From Prostheceraeus crozeri (Eukaryota > Platyhelminthes > Polycladida > Euryleptidae): a DNA stretch of 64,000 nt. The notes beneath the pieces were generated by a model, which saw nothing but the letters and a program-made list of their open reading frames with translations, did no database searches and was not told the origin of the DNA. How positions within the stretch are numbered: the stretch's first letter is position 1; every line of letters starts with the position of its first letter. The stretch covers positions 620,001 through 684,000 of the forward strand of contig CAJQUW010002137.1 in NCBI GenBank assembly GCA_907163375.1, read 5' to 3'. Both the position numbers and the translations under genes were made by a program. Of this stretch, positions 1 through 12,949 are shown piece by piece.

Positions 1-1611
1 ATATTGTCACTGATACAGGCTAAATTTATAACAGTGATTTAATGACTGCTCCAAATATATCACTTGAATATCCGTGAAGTTTAGTGAGAAACATCGAATA
101 AACTATTTTCAAGCTTTTTAAATATTGACTTACTACACTGCAATCTGATAACGAATCCATTCGATTATGTAGTAGCCTATTGATTCTATCAATCATTAGT
201 GACAACATCATTTACTTTCGTTATCTCATTTCATCTAAGCATCAGACCCTCATCGATGCTTGTAAAATTCAAGTCCTTGTGGTGATAAGCACTGACAAAA
301 GTCGTAAGCAATATTCTGACATTGAAAGCAGGTGCGGTTAAGTGAAAATTGATTAAGAACTATTATTCCAACACTCAGAGTGCAATAGTTTTCACACAAC
401 CTTTCACTTATCAATTCTAAAATAATATTCTGGTCAGGATATAATGGCAAATTGCACAAACATGTAGTGATATTACTGAGTACAAAGTCTTACTTTCATT
501 CTACTACGTGTTCGATGATCTCTATGAGTAGACGTAGATCTTCGCTCTGCATTTCCAATTTGATTGTGTACCGAGAAATATCTATAAATTATCTATCAAA
601 TGTCGATAGAATATTCAGTTCAATTCTATTCAAGATTTATTCAGCGTCTTGTGAGACAATTTACAGCTGAAATCTGAAAATAATAAGGCAATGGTGAAAG
701 GAGAGCCAGTCAGTAGATCTTCCCTGGCTTCGATACAAGAGACACATCATCTGTCTTCGGAGTGGTTCATCATAACTTATATTATTTTCCGCATACTGTC
801 AACGATTCGCCTTTGACCAGTACTATAAGTTATGATGCATCATAGAATGGTTCTATTTGTCACATTCATCATAGTAGTCTAAGAGTTGCCACACATGTCC
901 ACAATTATTCTTCATTTATTCATTATTTCATTATCACAAAGACTCAATATCTCATTATTTTGTTGTGGAACTCACCTCGCGTCAAAAGGGTTATATATAT
1001 TTTTTTCTGGAAACATTGTAGACTTTCTGAATGCCTGAATTGAATTCAGAATGTTGACGCAGAATGTGTAACGAAGCAGAGCAAATAGTTTACTTGTACA
1101 TAGGTGGTAAATGTCCAAAAGTCGCAAAGTCAGGGTGGTCCAAGAGTCGACCTTTCTCGCCCAAAGCCAAGTACAGGCAACAGAAAAATTGTTTGTTCAA
1201 GGGCATCATTCGCGTTTTAAGTTATCGAGGAAGGAAGACACAATGCTCATGAAGTAGGTAACCATAGAAAAATATAGAATGGCTTTAATTCTTCGAGAAA
1301 TTCTCACATCCATATTGCAGACTGCATCACTGAAATTCCAAACCGCACTGCTGTAAATGCCCCGAACTCTAATATCCAGACGTGTCAATTACCCATGAAA
1401 TGTAATTATGTACAATTACAAATTACTCCATTTTTCTTCAGTTACATGTCAATTACTTTGCATTTACTTAATTGCAAGTGCTACACTGTACTTTTTTCCA
1501 CCATAGATTCCGGGCGGCTTCTCTATGATTGATTGCGATTACTCCCCGGAAAAACAGACCATGCATAGCACTGATATTCTATCACCGCCTTTCTCTCCTT
1601 CCACCTATTAT
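1..1611. other. Non-coding, nothing recognised
   Basis: AT-rich sequence with only short frames. A weak inverted pair, taagttatgatg/catcataactta, occurs at 768-779 and 825-836. Confidence 0.5.
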
Positions 1612-3050
1612 TTATGCATCTTGCAACAAGCATCTTGACATAAAGTGGCACTCAGTTGTTACTACAACACTGACATCTATTTGTTTGCTGGCAGAGAAAG
1701 CAGCAGCCGGATTGGCAGTTTTTCTTCTTGGTTCGTCATCAAGAATCTGATTAATGTCCCTCTCTTGGGCTGATGACGTTCGCTTGTAAGCTCTAAAAGC
1801 ACTGCTGCGATGACCTGTTCTTTCCATTATTAATTGTTCATCAATGATGTGGCGCATGTCACTTTCCCTGAGTGGCCGGTGATATTTCCTTTAAGACCTG
1901 CTTTCTTAGCCGTATTTGGCAACAATCTGGAGATAGTGTTGGCACCAACCGGCACACAAGAAAATCTCACCTTGTTTCCAATGGTCATCAAGGGCCGGCG
2001 ATAGAATGGACCACTGCGAATGTCACATTGTCGTAGGGAATCGATGTAAACTTTCAATAATTTGTAGTTGGAGTGGGTAGACGTGTTGTCGTAATGCTTT
2101 ATTGATTTATGTTGAATACGACGATGCTCAAGGCCACCAGAGAATGTTTTTGAAGTTTTCCCATCAAATTTTACAAATTTCCCGGTATTGTCCTCGTCAA
2201 AGGTGAACTGTTCTATCGCCAAGTGACGATGCTCGTCACGAGAACGAAGACCGTATACTTTGCATACGTAAAAGTAAACAGCAGCAATTAATCCATCCGA
2301 CGAAGTTGTGGAGAAAGCGCCAGAGTTCCATAATCTTTCATCACAAGGGTCCACCGGAGAAGCTTGTATCTTGTGAAGTCCAACTCCTATTTCTGTTAAT
2401 TGTGACATTCTAGAATCAATTGATTGACGAAGATAATGAAATTGATCATGAGTTTTATCGAAGAAGTTGAGGTCTGGTCTCATATAGTCATCACGTAAAT
2501 ATCTCATGATTCCACACATGATACCATGAATGTTATTTGGAGGATAGTCATTGCCGTCGCGTCTCCGGATTTCGAACACAAAATGGCTCAAAACATTGTT
2601 TAACTTCTTTATGGGCACGTCAGGAAGTTGAGGCAGAGTAGGGAAGGGATCGTTTGGGAAAGCCGAATTTCGGGCAGCAACCCACTCGTCGTAAACGTGG
2701 GTTGCGAATGTATTAGCCCTTCGAGTATTTACAGGCCTCTGTCTCCGAATAACCGACTCAATTTCTTGAGTGCCGACAAAAGTAAAAAGCTCCGTACTGC
2801 ACAGTAAGATGCAAGATAATGTACTTAATTCTGGAGGGCGATCTTTAAAGAGAGTTCTTGGACTGATGAAAGCCATAATACATATAAAATTACACACAAA
2901 TAAGTGAGAAGATAGATAATTGACACCAAAGGAAAAGTGCGAGACTTTATCGCTCCTAAAAAATTGATCACATAGTGAAGTGGAAGAAATTATCGATGTG
3001 GAAAGAAAGTGGTCAGCTCTGATGCAGCGATAAAATGGAGCAAAAAACAT
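1612..3050 (-). pseudogene. Crypton-like tyrosine recombinase relic (DUF3504 / KIAA1958-ZMYM type)
   Basis: A 406-codon frame (3050-1830) reads from about residue 100 as the DUF3504 domain found in Crypton transposons and in the host ZMYM, QRICH1 and KIAA1958 proteins. Visible parts are NNVLSHFVFEIRRRDG, PNNIHGIMCGIMRYLRD, SKTFSGGLEHR, GPFYRRPL, PVGANTISRLLP and TGHSGKVTCATSL. The rest of the active site, DEQLIMERTGHRS and RAYKR, lies in another frame (1857-1612), so a small deletion near 1840 has removed a few codons and shifted the frame. In the H-x-x-R box the Arg is Lys. This may be normal for the subfamily. The first 95 residues are unlike the family and may be non-coding. No splice sites suggest a host gene. 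It is most likely a dead transposon, though a decayed host gene of this class cannot be excluded. Confidence 0.7.
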
Positions 3051-4342
3051 GGAACATGCACACTTCTGTCAAATTCTTTGACCACTTTCGTTTCACAATG
3101 TTTAAATTTCTCAGACTCCAGACTATTAATTGATGCCGCGCAGGCCCCTGTTGTTATTAAAAGAATGAAAGCGATCAATCATGAAGTGTAGAGATAATAT
3201 AAAAGTAAGGAAAACAGACACCAATGAAAATCTAAAAGTATTTGATTCTAATCATCTTCTATTAATTCTCGGACTGCAGACTCCCAATTAATTATCCACA
3301 TGTCGCTGTCACTCATATTAGGGAAATAATTACTCCGGCTTTCTATTCCACAGCGGTATGACGCGTACTCCTCATAACACGGAAACTAGAGACTTATGCC
3401 GTCGAAAAATGCAAAATGCAATAACATTCATATTTTGATACAAAAAGATAATGTTAAAATAGCAAAAAGCATCTGATGACTTGAAGAAAGTCTTAAGATG
3501 CTTCATTGTCATTGCAAACAATTTTTGCGGTAAAATCTGTTTCATTATCATCAAAAGTATCAGATTAGTGAAATACCGAACTGGTAGTCCGCAAATTTTT
3601 AGAATATTTCTTATTCTTAGTACCATAAAAGCTTTCTTTAGGCTGTATATTTTAAAATCGAGCGAATTCAACTTGATGAGATTGGCATCATTTGCCCCAG
3701 CCGGCAAACCATTTTTCATAGTGGAGTCTTGAGCAAGGCGCATAGAAACATCGCTTCGACCAAGTCAGAGGCATTGAATTGTGAGATATTCAGTAGTGTT
3801 CGTAAGGGACTAGTACTTCCATGAAAAACAACATCTGTGAATAAGTGTCACTTTCAGCGCAAGCTTTTTATGTCAAAAGTGTTGCCATCGAATGGTTGAA
3901 AACGAGTCTTTGTCATTTTTCCTCTGCTTGTAGACGTACACGCTTATGAATAACGATTAAATTCAATTGATTTCATGATTTTATGATTCAAATGATATCA
4001 AATAAATATGAAAATACTTCACAACCAAACGCCTTCCAATTTCAGGATCCATCGCCTCGTTCATGCTTGTGTTTATCTTCCCTTGTGCACTCTCATTGCG
4101 TTTGGAGTGGTTTGAATTGAGCATTAAACAAAGGCTTGTCAATATTGTGATCATTCTGCTGAGTATTTCTGCCGCACTTGTATCTTTCATTGGAACGATT
4201 TTGTCAGTAACTTACTCCTGATTTCAATGGATCAATTTCAGGTATTCTGTGCTGCTGGAACTGAAGGAGTATTCGTGAGATGCACTTACATGCACATGCA
4301 TAATATGGACGGATTGCTCTTTATTTCCAATTACTTCATAAC
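3051..4342. other. Non-coding, nothing recognised
   Basis: Overlapping frames of 83 and 123 codons at 3372-3743 on both strands have no recognisable content. Confidence 0.4.
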
Positions 4343-4965
4343 CAGGGCTCGGATTTTAATATCAGCAGCAAAGATGCATTGTTTGAATGTTTAAGGAATC
4401 CAAGTCACAAATGACAGCAAGACCAGATTTCTAGTGTTTTTTTTCAAATTGAAATACATGTGTAGTTACTATCGCCACATTAAACGTGCCTGCTCGAAAA
4501 TATTTAGAAATCCGTCAAAGTGAAAAAAGCTGTTTCCATTTCATAAACATATCCGTGTCAAGCATCAAAAACTTCACCCCCAAAGTTGCGTTTCTTGAAT
4601 GGCGAACGCAACACTTGAAATTGGATATTGTAGGTTGACATTCAGAAAGTGTTTGTATAATTCACAGCTGCAGTGACCTTGTAGTAGTGTTCAATGTGCT
4701 TCCTTGAGACATGAGTTCAAACAAATGTCAGATCAAACGTTAAGTTCTATGCGGTAGGCTTACGTGTAAACTACATATCAAATGAGATATAAATAAAACT
4801 GTATATCAAATGAGATATTTTTAAATATAATATAAAGACACACCAATATATCAATGAATGGGAAATTTTTAAATGAATTATATAGAATGTCTAAAACACC
4901 AAATAAACATAGCTTTCTATCACAAGCGAGTTTAATTTTTCTTAAATAGTTATAATCCGAGCCCT
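4343..4965. mobile_element. hAT-type non-autonomous element, degraded
   Basis: The left end cagggctcggattttaat is matched in inverse at the right end (ataatccgagccct). CAGGG-type ends of this kind are typical of hAT elements. The 620-bp interior has no coding signal. The target duplication could not be settled: the string aattactt occurs near both ends but not flush with them. Confidence 0.5.
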
Positions 4966-5689
4966 AATAATTACTTTATATGTGCGTGAATATTTATATA
5001 GAGGCGAATGGACAGAGTGTGAAAAGTTTACATTGGTAAAATATCATTTCATTGATTCTCCTCTATTTTTATGCTGATCGCTAGGTAGCGGTAATTCGGA
5101 TAGAGAGCGAAAGTTGCTGGTCATATCATTTCTTGTCCAAATAGACTACCACAACAAGCTCTCACGACGTAATCTGGTCAGTATTTTAACTTAACAATTA
5201 TTGCTTTTACTTACATGGGATCCTTTTTTGCTTGCATATACACGTGCAGTGTATATTGTAGACATATTTTGTATATATTGTATATTTATCATGGAAAGTT
5301 TCAAATTTCATCCTGAGAATAAGGCAATGATGCTTCTCTAAATTGTTTGGTTATAGTGTACATTTGCATTCAAATTTTCAGCAAAATTCTGGATAACTTT
5401 ATCTGACCAAATGAAGCATTTTATAGGTTTTCTGATTTTCCGTGAGGTACATGTACATTTGCTTATTCATTGTAGTTGAGTGAAAAGTCGTCTCTCTCAC
5501 TGCATTGTCCACTTGTCTTTTAATATAAAAATTGGTAAATCTGCAGTTATACACAGGCAGACGCTTCGTGACTCTGTCACAGCCTCAGTGTTAGTCAAAA
5601 CAAGTAAAGATAGCACAAATGTGGTGTGGTCACAGAGATAAATTGCCTTGTCTGCGTGTTTGGGTATAGAGATGACTTTTCTCAATACT

Positions 5690-6006
5690 AATGGTCACGG
5701 CAAGAACTGGTCTCGAGGGGCAAGAAGATTAATTTTCTACGAAACGTATGCAAATTCAAGCTTGAATTCTGACGAACGAGAACATTGACACCACATTTAA
5801 CGTACACAATCAGTGAATGGTTTCCCACTTGACGAATTTATCAAGGAGAAAAATTGAGTCAAAGATTCATACTTTTCACCTGACAGTCCTGTCCGCAATG
5901 TGATCGTTGAAGTTCGTGAGTTCTCTGATAAGAGCTTCGTCTGCAATGCGTGCGCTTGGCCAGTTACACAAGCCAAAGAGAGACGAACATCTGTGTCAAT
6001 TTCCAT
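5690..6006 (-). pseudogene. Possible relic of a DDE_Tnp_4-type transposase N-terminus
   Basis: A minus-strand frame reads LRTGLSGEKYESLTQFFSLI. About 65 codons later, in another frame, comes NLLAPRDQFLP. Together they recall the helix-turn-helix region of Tnp_4 and Harbinger-like transposases (a TGLP-x-x-x-F block followed by LxPxDQFL). No catalytic residues are visible and the frames are broken. The match is short and could be chance. Confidence 0.3.
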
Positions 6007-6064
6007 CGCTTGCTACCATTGCATACAGTGGCTGGGATAGGATTACGTCCGCTCTAGAATAACT

Positions 6065-6916
6065 CATAGAGTAGGTATATGTAGGTAGAGTGTCGACTCA
6101 AACAAGTATCTGTACACAGTAAAAAATTTTATATGAAGAGATTCAGTTTTTTGCGGAGATTACGGTCCTGCGGTCCAAAAAATTATTTGAGCAGTTTTTA
6201 AAAAGCTATTTTTCAAATTATTCTTGTATTTATATACTACCGAGATGACGCCCCTTGTAAGTAGTATGAAGCACATTGAATATCAAAAGGAATTAACATT
6301 TGCTAACAAGCATATTAATTAAACGGAAATTAAGCTGATTATCAAAGGAAATTCATGAGCTGCATTATATGCAATGTCTTCATGAAAACGTCGACATCTT
6401 TTTGTGCTTTCTTGGCTGAAATTTCAAGTTTTTGATTCCATTTTCATCGGTATAATTAATTTCATGATTCAGTCACATCTGAATATTGTAATACCGACCC
6501 ACTTACATCTTTAACTTTATTGTGATAATGGTCAGTGGTCAGTATATTTTGCTCTACCAGTGACAGGTTATAGCTTGTCATATGATCACCCTCAATTAAG
6601 AAAGTGCTCTTATAATTATTAACAAGGTATCAAAGTGATAGTAACCATCGGAGTGTTAATTTAACAAACTATGTTACCTCTCCATACCTTACATGACACA
6701 GAGGATTTGTAAAATGCTATTATTCCTTCTGTTTTGCTATCACGATCAGTCAAATCCAAGATTTCTCTAAGTATAACAATTTGCATATCTCACATGTGAT
6801 GCTGAGTCTCATTCGAGTTCATTTAATAAAATCGAAACAGTATACATAAAGTGGATTTAATTGATGCTGAGTTGCTAATATAATAATTAGTTGCTACCTA
6901 ATATGCTTGCTCTATG
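6065..6916. mobile_element. hAT-like MITE, family 1, copy 1
   Basis: An 852-bp non-coding element with inverted ends of about 35 bp, starting catagagtaggtatat and ending in the inverse. It is colinear over its whole length with the element at 53521-54365 and, at its right end, with 14468-14690. Its own flanks show no clear 8-bp duplication, in contrast to copy 2. Confidence 0.75.
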
Positions 6917-6956
6917 AACTAACCCACACGCACATAAATCTATCTCTGTGGATGTG

Positions 6957-7975
6957 ATCAATTCGATCACTTAGCAGCAGGCATTCTTAATCAACTAGCT
7001 CGTGTTTTCTGTTCTGACTTTGATTCTTGGTCCCACATGTAATACCGGAGACAGACACACGATTAGACATAAGCCGCAAGCCACAAATAGAGTTAAGTTA
7101 AGCCGCACTTAAGTTTCAATGAGAGTTGGCATACAGAATAAGTCATAAGCCATAAGTCATAATTGGCCGCCTTTGATTAAGAAGGCACACAGGAAAAGCC
7201 ATAAGCCATCACCCGGTTGAGAATTCTTGGGCGAGGATCTTCAATAGAATCGACGTGATACAACAAGTCATTCTTTGTGCTCTCACAAACATTAGAAAAA
7301 TATGATGTATTTTCATCTTCTGCCTGCTTGCATGATCTGTCATGAGAGAAAACATGGCCGAAATGACTTATGGCTTGAGGCTTATGGAGGATCGTAACGC
7401 GACTTATGAACGACGGCTTATGGCTTTCAACTTATGACATTCTGTGTGCCTCCGGCCTAACAGACATGCTGTTCAACGCAGTCAGAACGATCGCAGATTA
7501 CATCAGTGATAGCTGTAATCACTGAGATAGATTCATTTGCGTGTGGAACCCAAGCATGCAGACAAGGCAACTTTTCTCTGGGGTTGTAATAAAAAATAAT
7601 TCCCGTTTTAATAAGTATGATCTCCGGTGACCTTAGTGAGCAAACCTAACAAAGATTGAGCTAATACCTTTATAATGGGAAACATCATGCAGTATATCAA
7701 TTAGCTCAATTCAATTCTCCCCCGTCAGAAAGAATATGCAAGCAATTTAAAAACCGCTACTGATGACATTGTCTCTTCCGAGCATGCACTATGACTATAT
7801 ATAATATGAAGGATTTTAGCCTCATGATTGTTAGCAAGCCCAGTTCATCTATTGACAGCAGCATTACGGAAGCTTGGTGGTACATTATCAGGACTAAGAA
7901 TCATGGTCTGAGCAGCTAGCACGAACTAGATGGTTGACGGATGCCTGCTGCTAAGTGAGCGAATCGAACAACTGC
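6957..7975. repeat. Diverged inverted repeat pair (about 90 bp arms)
   Basis: The segment 6957-7045 and the reverse complement of 7870-7975 share the perfect core cacttagcagcaggcat and roughly 70 percent of the surrounding bases. A second, shorter inverted pair lies at 6920-6955 and 7518-7555. These could be the ends of an old large element. The MITE 7045-7455 lies between the arms. Confidence 0.45.
7045..7455. mobile_element. 411-bp MITE with CATAAG-rich ends
   Basis: The left end ccggagacagacacacga pairs with the right end (inverse ccggaggcacacagaat). Inside, the motif cataagcc is repeated several times near both ends, in inverted sense (ggcttatg on the right). There is no coding sequence, and no target duplication was recognised. 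Confidence 0.6.
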
Positions 7976-9534
7976 ATTTAAGAACCACACCACATTTGTG
8001 CTGTCGTCATCACATTTGTCTGTCTGTTTATAACGTCTGCCAGTAGATACACGTAATTTTACCTATAAAGCTTTATATTTTAAAAAATAAATGGATAAAG
8101 CAGTGTGAGAACTCATCTCCAGTTTATCAGATATGTTGACTTATTGCAATAAAATATCATACGAGTATTCAATTGATCACTAGAAGTCAGACGCCCTTGC
8201 AGTTTCTAAGCGATTTAAGACTCATGTTTTTTTCTCTCATGAATATTGTTTAATTCGTTTACTTTCCACACTTAATGCATTTGTTTATTTTTGTAAAACA
8301 TCAAATGAAGATTTCAATTGTAAACGCTTCATCATGACAAGTCTGTAACATATATATATATTTTTGCATAATATCGTGTTTTCACTGTTAGTTTTATTAA
8401 ACGTGCATGTTCTTATTCATCACAACATCAAAAAAGTGAATTCTTTAAAATAGTCGATGTTAAAAGTATAGGGAAAGCATGTTAGACTAACTGCATGTTC
8501 TTTAAAAGTATCGCTGTTGGTAACATAATGATATTAAAATAGTTCGTGATATGCAATTAGCATATTAGGTAATAAATAATTGCAAATCTCAAATTTACTC
8601 TGAGCATGGCTGCATGTGTGTAGCAGGGGGTGGAGAGATGCAGTAATTTAATTTAAATTGAATTTTGTCGATGTTAAGTGACGTAAAGTAGGTCTGTTGA
8701 TCATTGAATGATAACAGATTAAATGACAGCCATTCAGGTATTTTCCCATTTTTCAGCAGAAGATGCACCAACATTAAATTATTCTATTTCTAGAACAACT
8801 AACATTTCTAACAAGAACATTTCTAAAACAACTAGAGCATCCGAAATATTTTCAAGTGCCATTTGCTAAGTGATTTGATATTTCCCTATGTTTTTGCAAG
8901 TATTGTCCATAAAGCTTTGTCCGAGCGATTTAATGCTCCAACGATTTTTCAACCATTCACTCAATAAAAATTGCTTTTACAGGTTACTGATTAATGTTAA
9001 CAGTACGCAGTGTGATTGATAAGCAAATTTAAAATGAAATATAAACTTATAAATGGAAGCTGTAAATGAGGAATTGTTTCATTTAAGAATTTTATCATAC
9101 AGCCCTCGAGTGTAGAATTGTAAGTCATCATGAGGTAATCAAAAGTACATTGGGTACATGGGTACATTATCCCCATCAATTTGACGGCGTCAATTGACAC
9201 CTTAAACGATCTTACGACCGTCAATGTCGCCGTTAATTTCAGAAATTGACGCTAGTGTCGACAATTTGCTTTTGAAAAATAGCTTCAGCGTCAATCTAAA
9301 AGCACAGCGTGCAATTTGTTTTTGCTGTGGTTTGGTCACTCGGTCTTCTGTAGACTTGAAATCTGACAAGTGCATGCTGGTGGCCTCCAGAATCGATATG
9401 TTTTGAAGAAAGTGCTATCTGCTGAAATGAGGAAGTATGCAGCGCTTCATCCTATATGATCATTTACACAATGGATGACGTTTGATCTGATCAGTCGATG
9501 TCCGTCCATGACGACGCGTGTTCTTGGTTATGAC
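7976..9534. other. Non-coding, nothing recognised
   Basis: AT-rich, with a short ta run near 8350. No gene or repeat end was identified. Confidence 0.5.
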
Positions 9535-9988
9535 TTTCAGACAGCCAGAAAGAGCTTCTGCAGGGAAGGAGACCGAAAATAAGACTTAACAGAATCATTG
9601 ACACCCCATGCCTTCTGCGAATTTGCGCTTCTGCCTAGCTCTACATGGTTGCCCTTCTTGTCAGACAGGATCAAAGAAAACCACATGTTAATCAAATGGG
9701 AAGCACATCTAAGCCTTTTGTTTAAATGAAATGCTCTATAGGCTATTAGCTCTGACAAAGTGACAAAGTACTGAGTTTAGAGCCATAAATTTTGGCGTCT
9801 TTAAGTCAAAATATGTCAATATGAACATTTACATATGTTTCCTTTTGATCTGTCTGACAAGAGGAGGAACAATGCAGAGTTCGGCTCACGAGCAGATTCG
9901 TAGTGTTCAGAGGGTGTAAATACATCATTCTATGAATGTCTCATCTTCGATCTCGTTCACCGCAGAAACTCGGTCGGGATGCCAGAAT
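9535..9988. mobile_element. Foldback element, family 2, older copy
   Basis: About 450 bp. The left arm (cagccagaa...agcttctgcaggga) and right arm are inverse to each other and match the arms of the better kept element at 29840-30562, including tcttgtcagacaggatcaaa. The arms are more diverged here, so this copy is older. Confidence 0.6.
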
Positions 9989-11300
9989 AGAGATTTACAC
10001 TATCAGTGTACATCAGAGCAGGAAGAATAAAGCCGAAATGAAGATTATTATTTTCTAGTCTTTCTTGATCAGAGATCAGTAATTATTCAATGAGACACCT
10101 ACTACACACGTCTTACTTTAGTCGTAACTCGCTTACAAAGAACGATATGATAGTAACAAAAGAGAAATGACTTGATATGAAGTCGTCAAATAGAGCGAAA
10201 TTACTCTAGATCAATTCCATGGAGTGCTAACTGCTGCGACAGAACTTAATGCGGCATACACGTGTGGCAATTTTTTCACGGACAATTATGAGACGTGCAG
10301 CAACCTAAAAAGTAAGTACCACTTCAACCGATCGGGATTGCACGAGCATGCGAAAGTGAGGGTGAGTTGATGAATCAATAAATTTTCTTCAACAGCGAGA
10401 ATATACTTGCGGCCACGAAATGCAGATCAGACTTTTTCCGCTGTTGTGCATGGCTTTATTTGGCTTTGTATTTGTGCCTTGGTCGAAAGTCGATTTTCAA
10501 TCAAAAGTCGAGTGAATCGAGAGTGAAATTCAAGTTGTATTGTTTACTATCAGCCTATTTGAGTATCTGAAAAAAATCGATCCTATTGGCATATTGAAAG
10601 GGAAAAAAGTGGAGAACAGCTGGAAAATCATTGGGCATGCATTTGCATTCACCTGCAGCCGACTCGAACACATTATCTTTTCTTGAGCAAGGCCGTCTTG
10701 ATAGTAGAAACAAAAGCTTTGGCAATTTAATGAAATTTAAATATCTATGTTGGCTGATTGTCTACGGTGCGCTATCGAATGCAGCTGCAAGTTGGTTCAG
10801 GAGACTTTTCAATTCGTCGATTTTATAACGAAATGAATAGAGTAGGCAATAGGCAGCATGCACCTTTGCACCCTTCTCATAGATACAATAATACATTAAC
10901 TGAATAATTTCATTGCAGGGACTTATTAAGCAGATCGTCATTGTATGTTTGACATTGCACAACTCGAGTATTGAATGAAACTCGAGTTTTACATCAGCGA
11001 ATATTCGAGTTTCGATTTCAAAATATTCGCTCAGCCCTGTACTCTGTGTGACTTGCGCAAAAATCGTTGACTGCATGATACGGTTTTGGTGCAGTTCATA
11101 TACGGCGTATCATGCTATGCGTTGATTTTATATAATTTAACCCTCTGTAATTATTAGGGATAGATGTCAGCCCTGAGTATTGGTGAAATTCAGAACCATC
11201 CAGTGCAGTGCCTTTCGGCAACGTCGCTGCCATATTCAAACAAACAATGCTTGCGTTAATTTGAATAATCTAGGCTACATGTGCATATTGACATATCCTA
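9989..11300. other. Non-coding; possible single hAT end
   Basis: Near 11040 the inverse of cagggctgagcgaatatt looks like one hAT terminus, but no partner end was found. The rest is unassigned. Confidence 0.35.
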
Positions 11301-11471
11301 CACTGTAAATCGCTGGATACGAAAATTACATACAAACACATACCAAGTTTACATACAATTTGAAACCAACATTTGATACGAGATTCTGGTATATATAAAG
11401 AAATCTGGTATGTTTTTCATACGAATGGCCATTTACTTTCGTATGTGATTGGTATTGAGCGATTTACAGTG
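11301..11471. mobile_element. 171-bp MITE with TA target, Tc1/mariner-like
   Basis: The ends cactgtaaatcgct are exact inverses of each other, and each is flanked by TA (11299-11300 and 11472-11473). The interior has several inverted catacga/tcgtatg-like words. There is no coding sequence. Confidence 0.75.
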
Positions 11472-11488
11472 TAGTTTCAAGTCAACCA

Positions 11489-11644
11489 GGATACGCTTCA
11501 CCATCTGATGTCTGTCCAATTATCAAAGCCAATGCCAGAATCTTCAAGACATCTGGTCGCAGAAAAGGCAGTGCAAAGGCCCTTAATGACTCCCCAGCAC
11601 GACAGGAGCTCGCAGAACACTTTGAAATCGCACTTTTGTTGTAG
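11489..11644 (+). pseudogene. Fragment of a pogo/Tigger-like transposase C-terminus
   Basis: One frame reads SPSDVCPIIKANARIFKTSG, then RRKGSAKALNDSPARQELAE. This resembles the linker after the DDE_1 domain of pogo-like transposases (P-K-A-x-x-R...GR+KG.S..L.D.P...). No catalytic residues remain. The MITE 11301-11471 ends just upstream. It is only a short match. Confidence 0.45.
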
Positions 11645-12463
11645 GCCTACTGAAGTTTAGAGGAAAACTAAGATTTCTGAACCATAAATTGCCAGAAATG
11701 CTGAGACAGATGAACAAATGTTCCAGCGTGTTCCTTCAAAAAGTGTTGGGAAAGTTGGCGATACACCAACATTTGCTCCAAACAGTAATCCTACTTTTGT
11801 ATAGGTGGAACGACTGAATTCAGCATTTTCTACATCCGCCGAAACAGACGAAACTCTCAGAGTGTTGGTTGCCGTGGTAGTTTCGTGGGAAAGGCAGTCG
11901 CATAATCTGCATCAGTGAATATATCTCTGGTGAAGGGATGAATCCCACTTACAAAATCCTGCGCTGATGTTTAAGGATGTTAATTTAAGCCATCATTTAA
12001 GCTTGATTTACAAATAGTAGGAATCTCGCAATGGAATAGTTAGATTGAGCAAGATAAAATCAACATGTAGGCTTATGTGATCAATTTGAGAAATTGTACA
12101 TTCATTGCACATGGGTATGACGAGCCATGGGTCAACCTGCCCCATCCCAACCTTTCTGAAAAAAGTAAAAATATGAATTCAAATTTATCCTGTGAGTCAA
12201 AACATGCACGAAGAGTTGCGAATGCATCCTGCACAAGGAATTAGTGCAATCATAGATATATGTATGACGAAATTACTTATTTTGATGAAAAATTCTTTTT
12301 CCCCTGCAACTTAAAATTTTATCTTAATAAAAACAAAACATGGCTATTTTTCATAGCTTATGTTAGGACACCATGTGATGATACTAATTTATATATATAT
12401 TTTCCTGATCAACGGATATGGGTGTGGCTCATCTTTTCTCATAGTTCTACTAGTAACATGGTA

Positions 12464-12609
12464 ACGGCTTGTAATAAAATCGAATAGCTAAAAGTATTTA
12501 CACGGAAAACCTTTCGCGACACTGCCTCAGTGCATTAAAAAGAAGGACTTAGTTTGCGAAACGTTTGCCATGTAAATACTTTTAGCTATTCGATTTTATT
12601 ACAAGCCGT
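12464..12609. repeat. Perfect 39-bp inverted repeat, imperfect palindrome overall
   Basis: 12464-12502 is the exact reverse complement of 12571-12609 (acggcttgtaataaaatc... against ...gattttattacaagccgt). The 68 bases between continue the symmetry imperfectly (acggaaaacctttcgcg against tttgcgaaacgtttgcc). It is probably a small foldback MITE of recent origin. No target duplication was identified. Confidence 0.7.
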
Positions 12610-12949
12610 ATTTTTCTTTTTCACGGTTAAGCACAATTAATGCACTCAAGTGAAAACGATGACGCAAAGCGTGGGATTGAGGTAATTATGTCACACTTGA
12701 CAAACAATGAATAAAGCAGACAAACAAAAAAAGCAGAATTAAATCATTTGTCTATGATAGCGGATGTGTCCTCGACAAGTCAATATATAATGGAAAATTT
12801 AGAAGAAGTGTGGTCTGATATGTCACATGAATTCATGTATCTACGCACACCTAAATTCTCTTTTCAATGTCAGCAGCATATTAGAATATATTCCACAGTT
12901 ATACTATGGTCGAAGAACTCAGGCATAAAATGTGCCCTTCTGGTTTGGT

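Noticed and set aside
3372-3743. Overlapping long frames on both strands
   Set aside because: Mirror frames of this sort arise from codon-poor AT-rich sequence. Neither has a recognisable feature.
10990-11045. Possible hAT element ending cagggctgagcgaat
   Set aside because: Only one end could be found, so no element is called.
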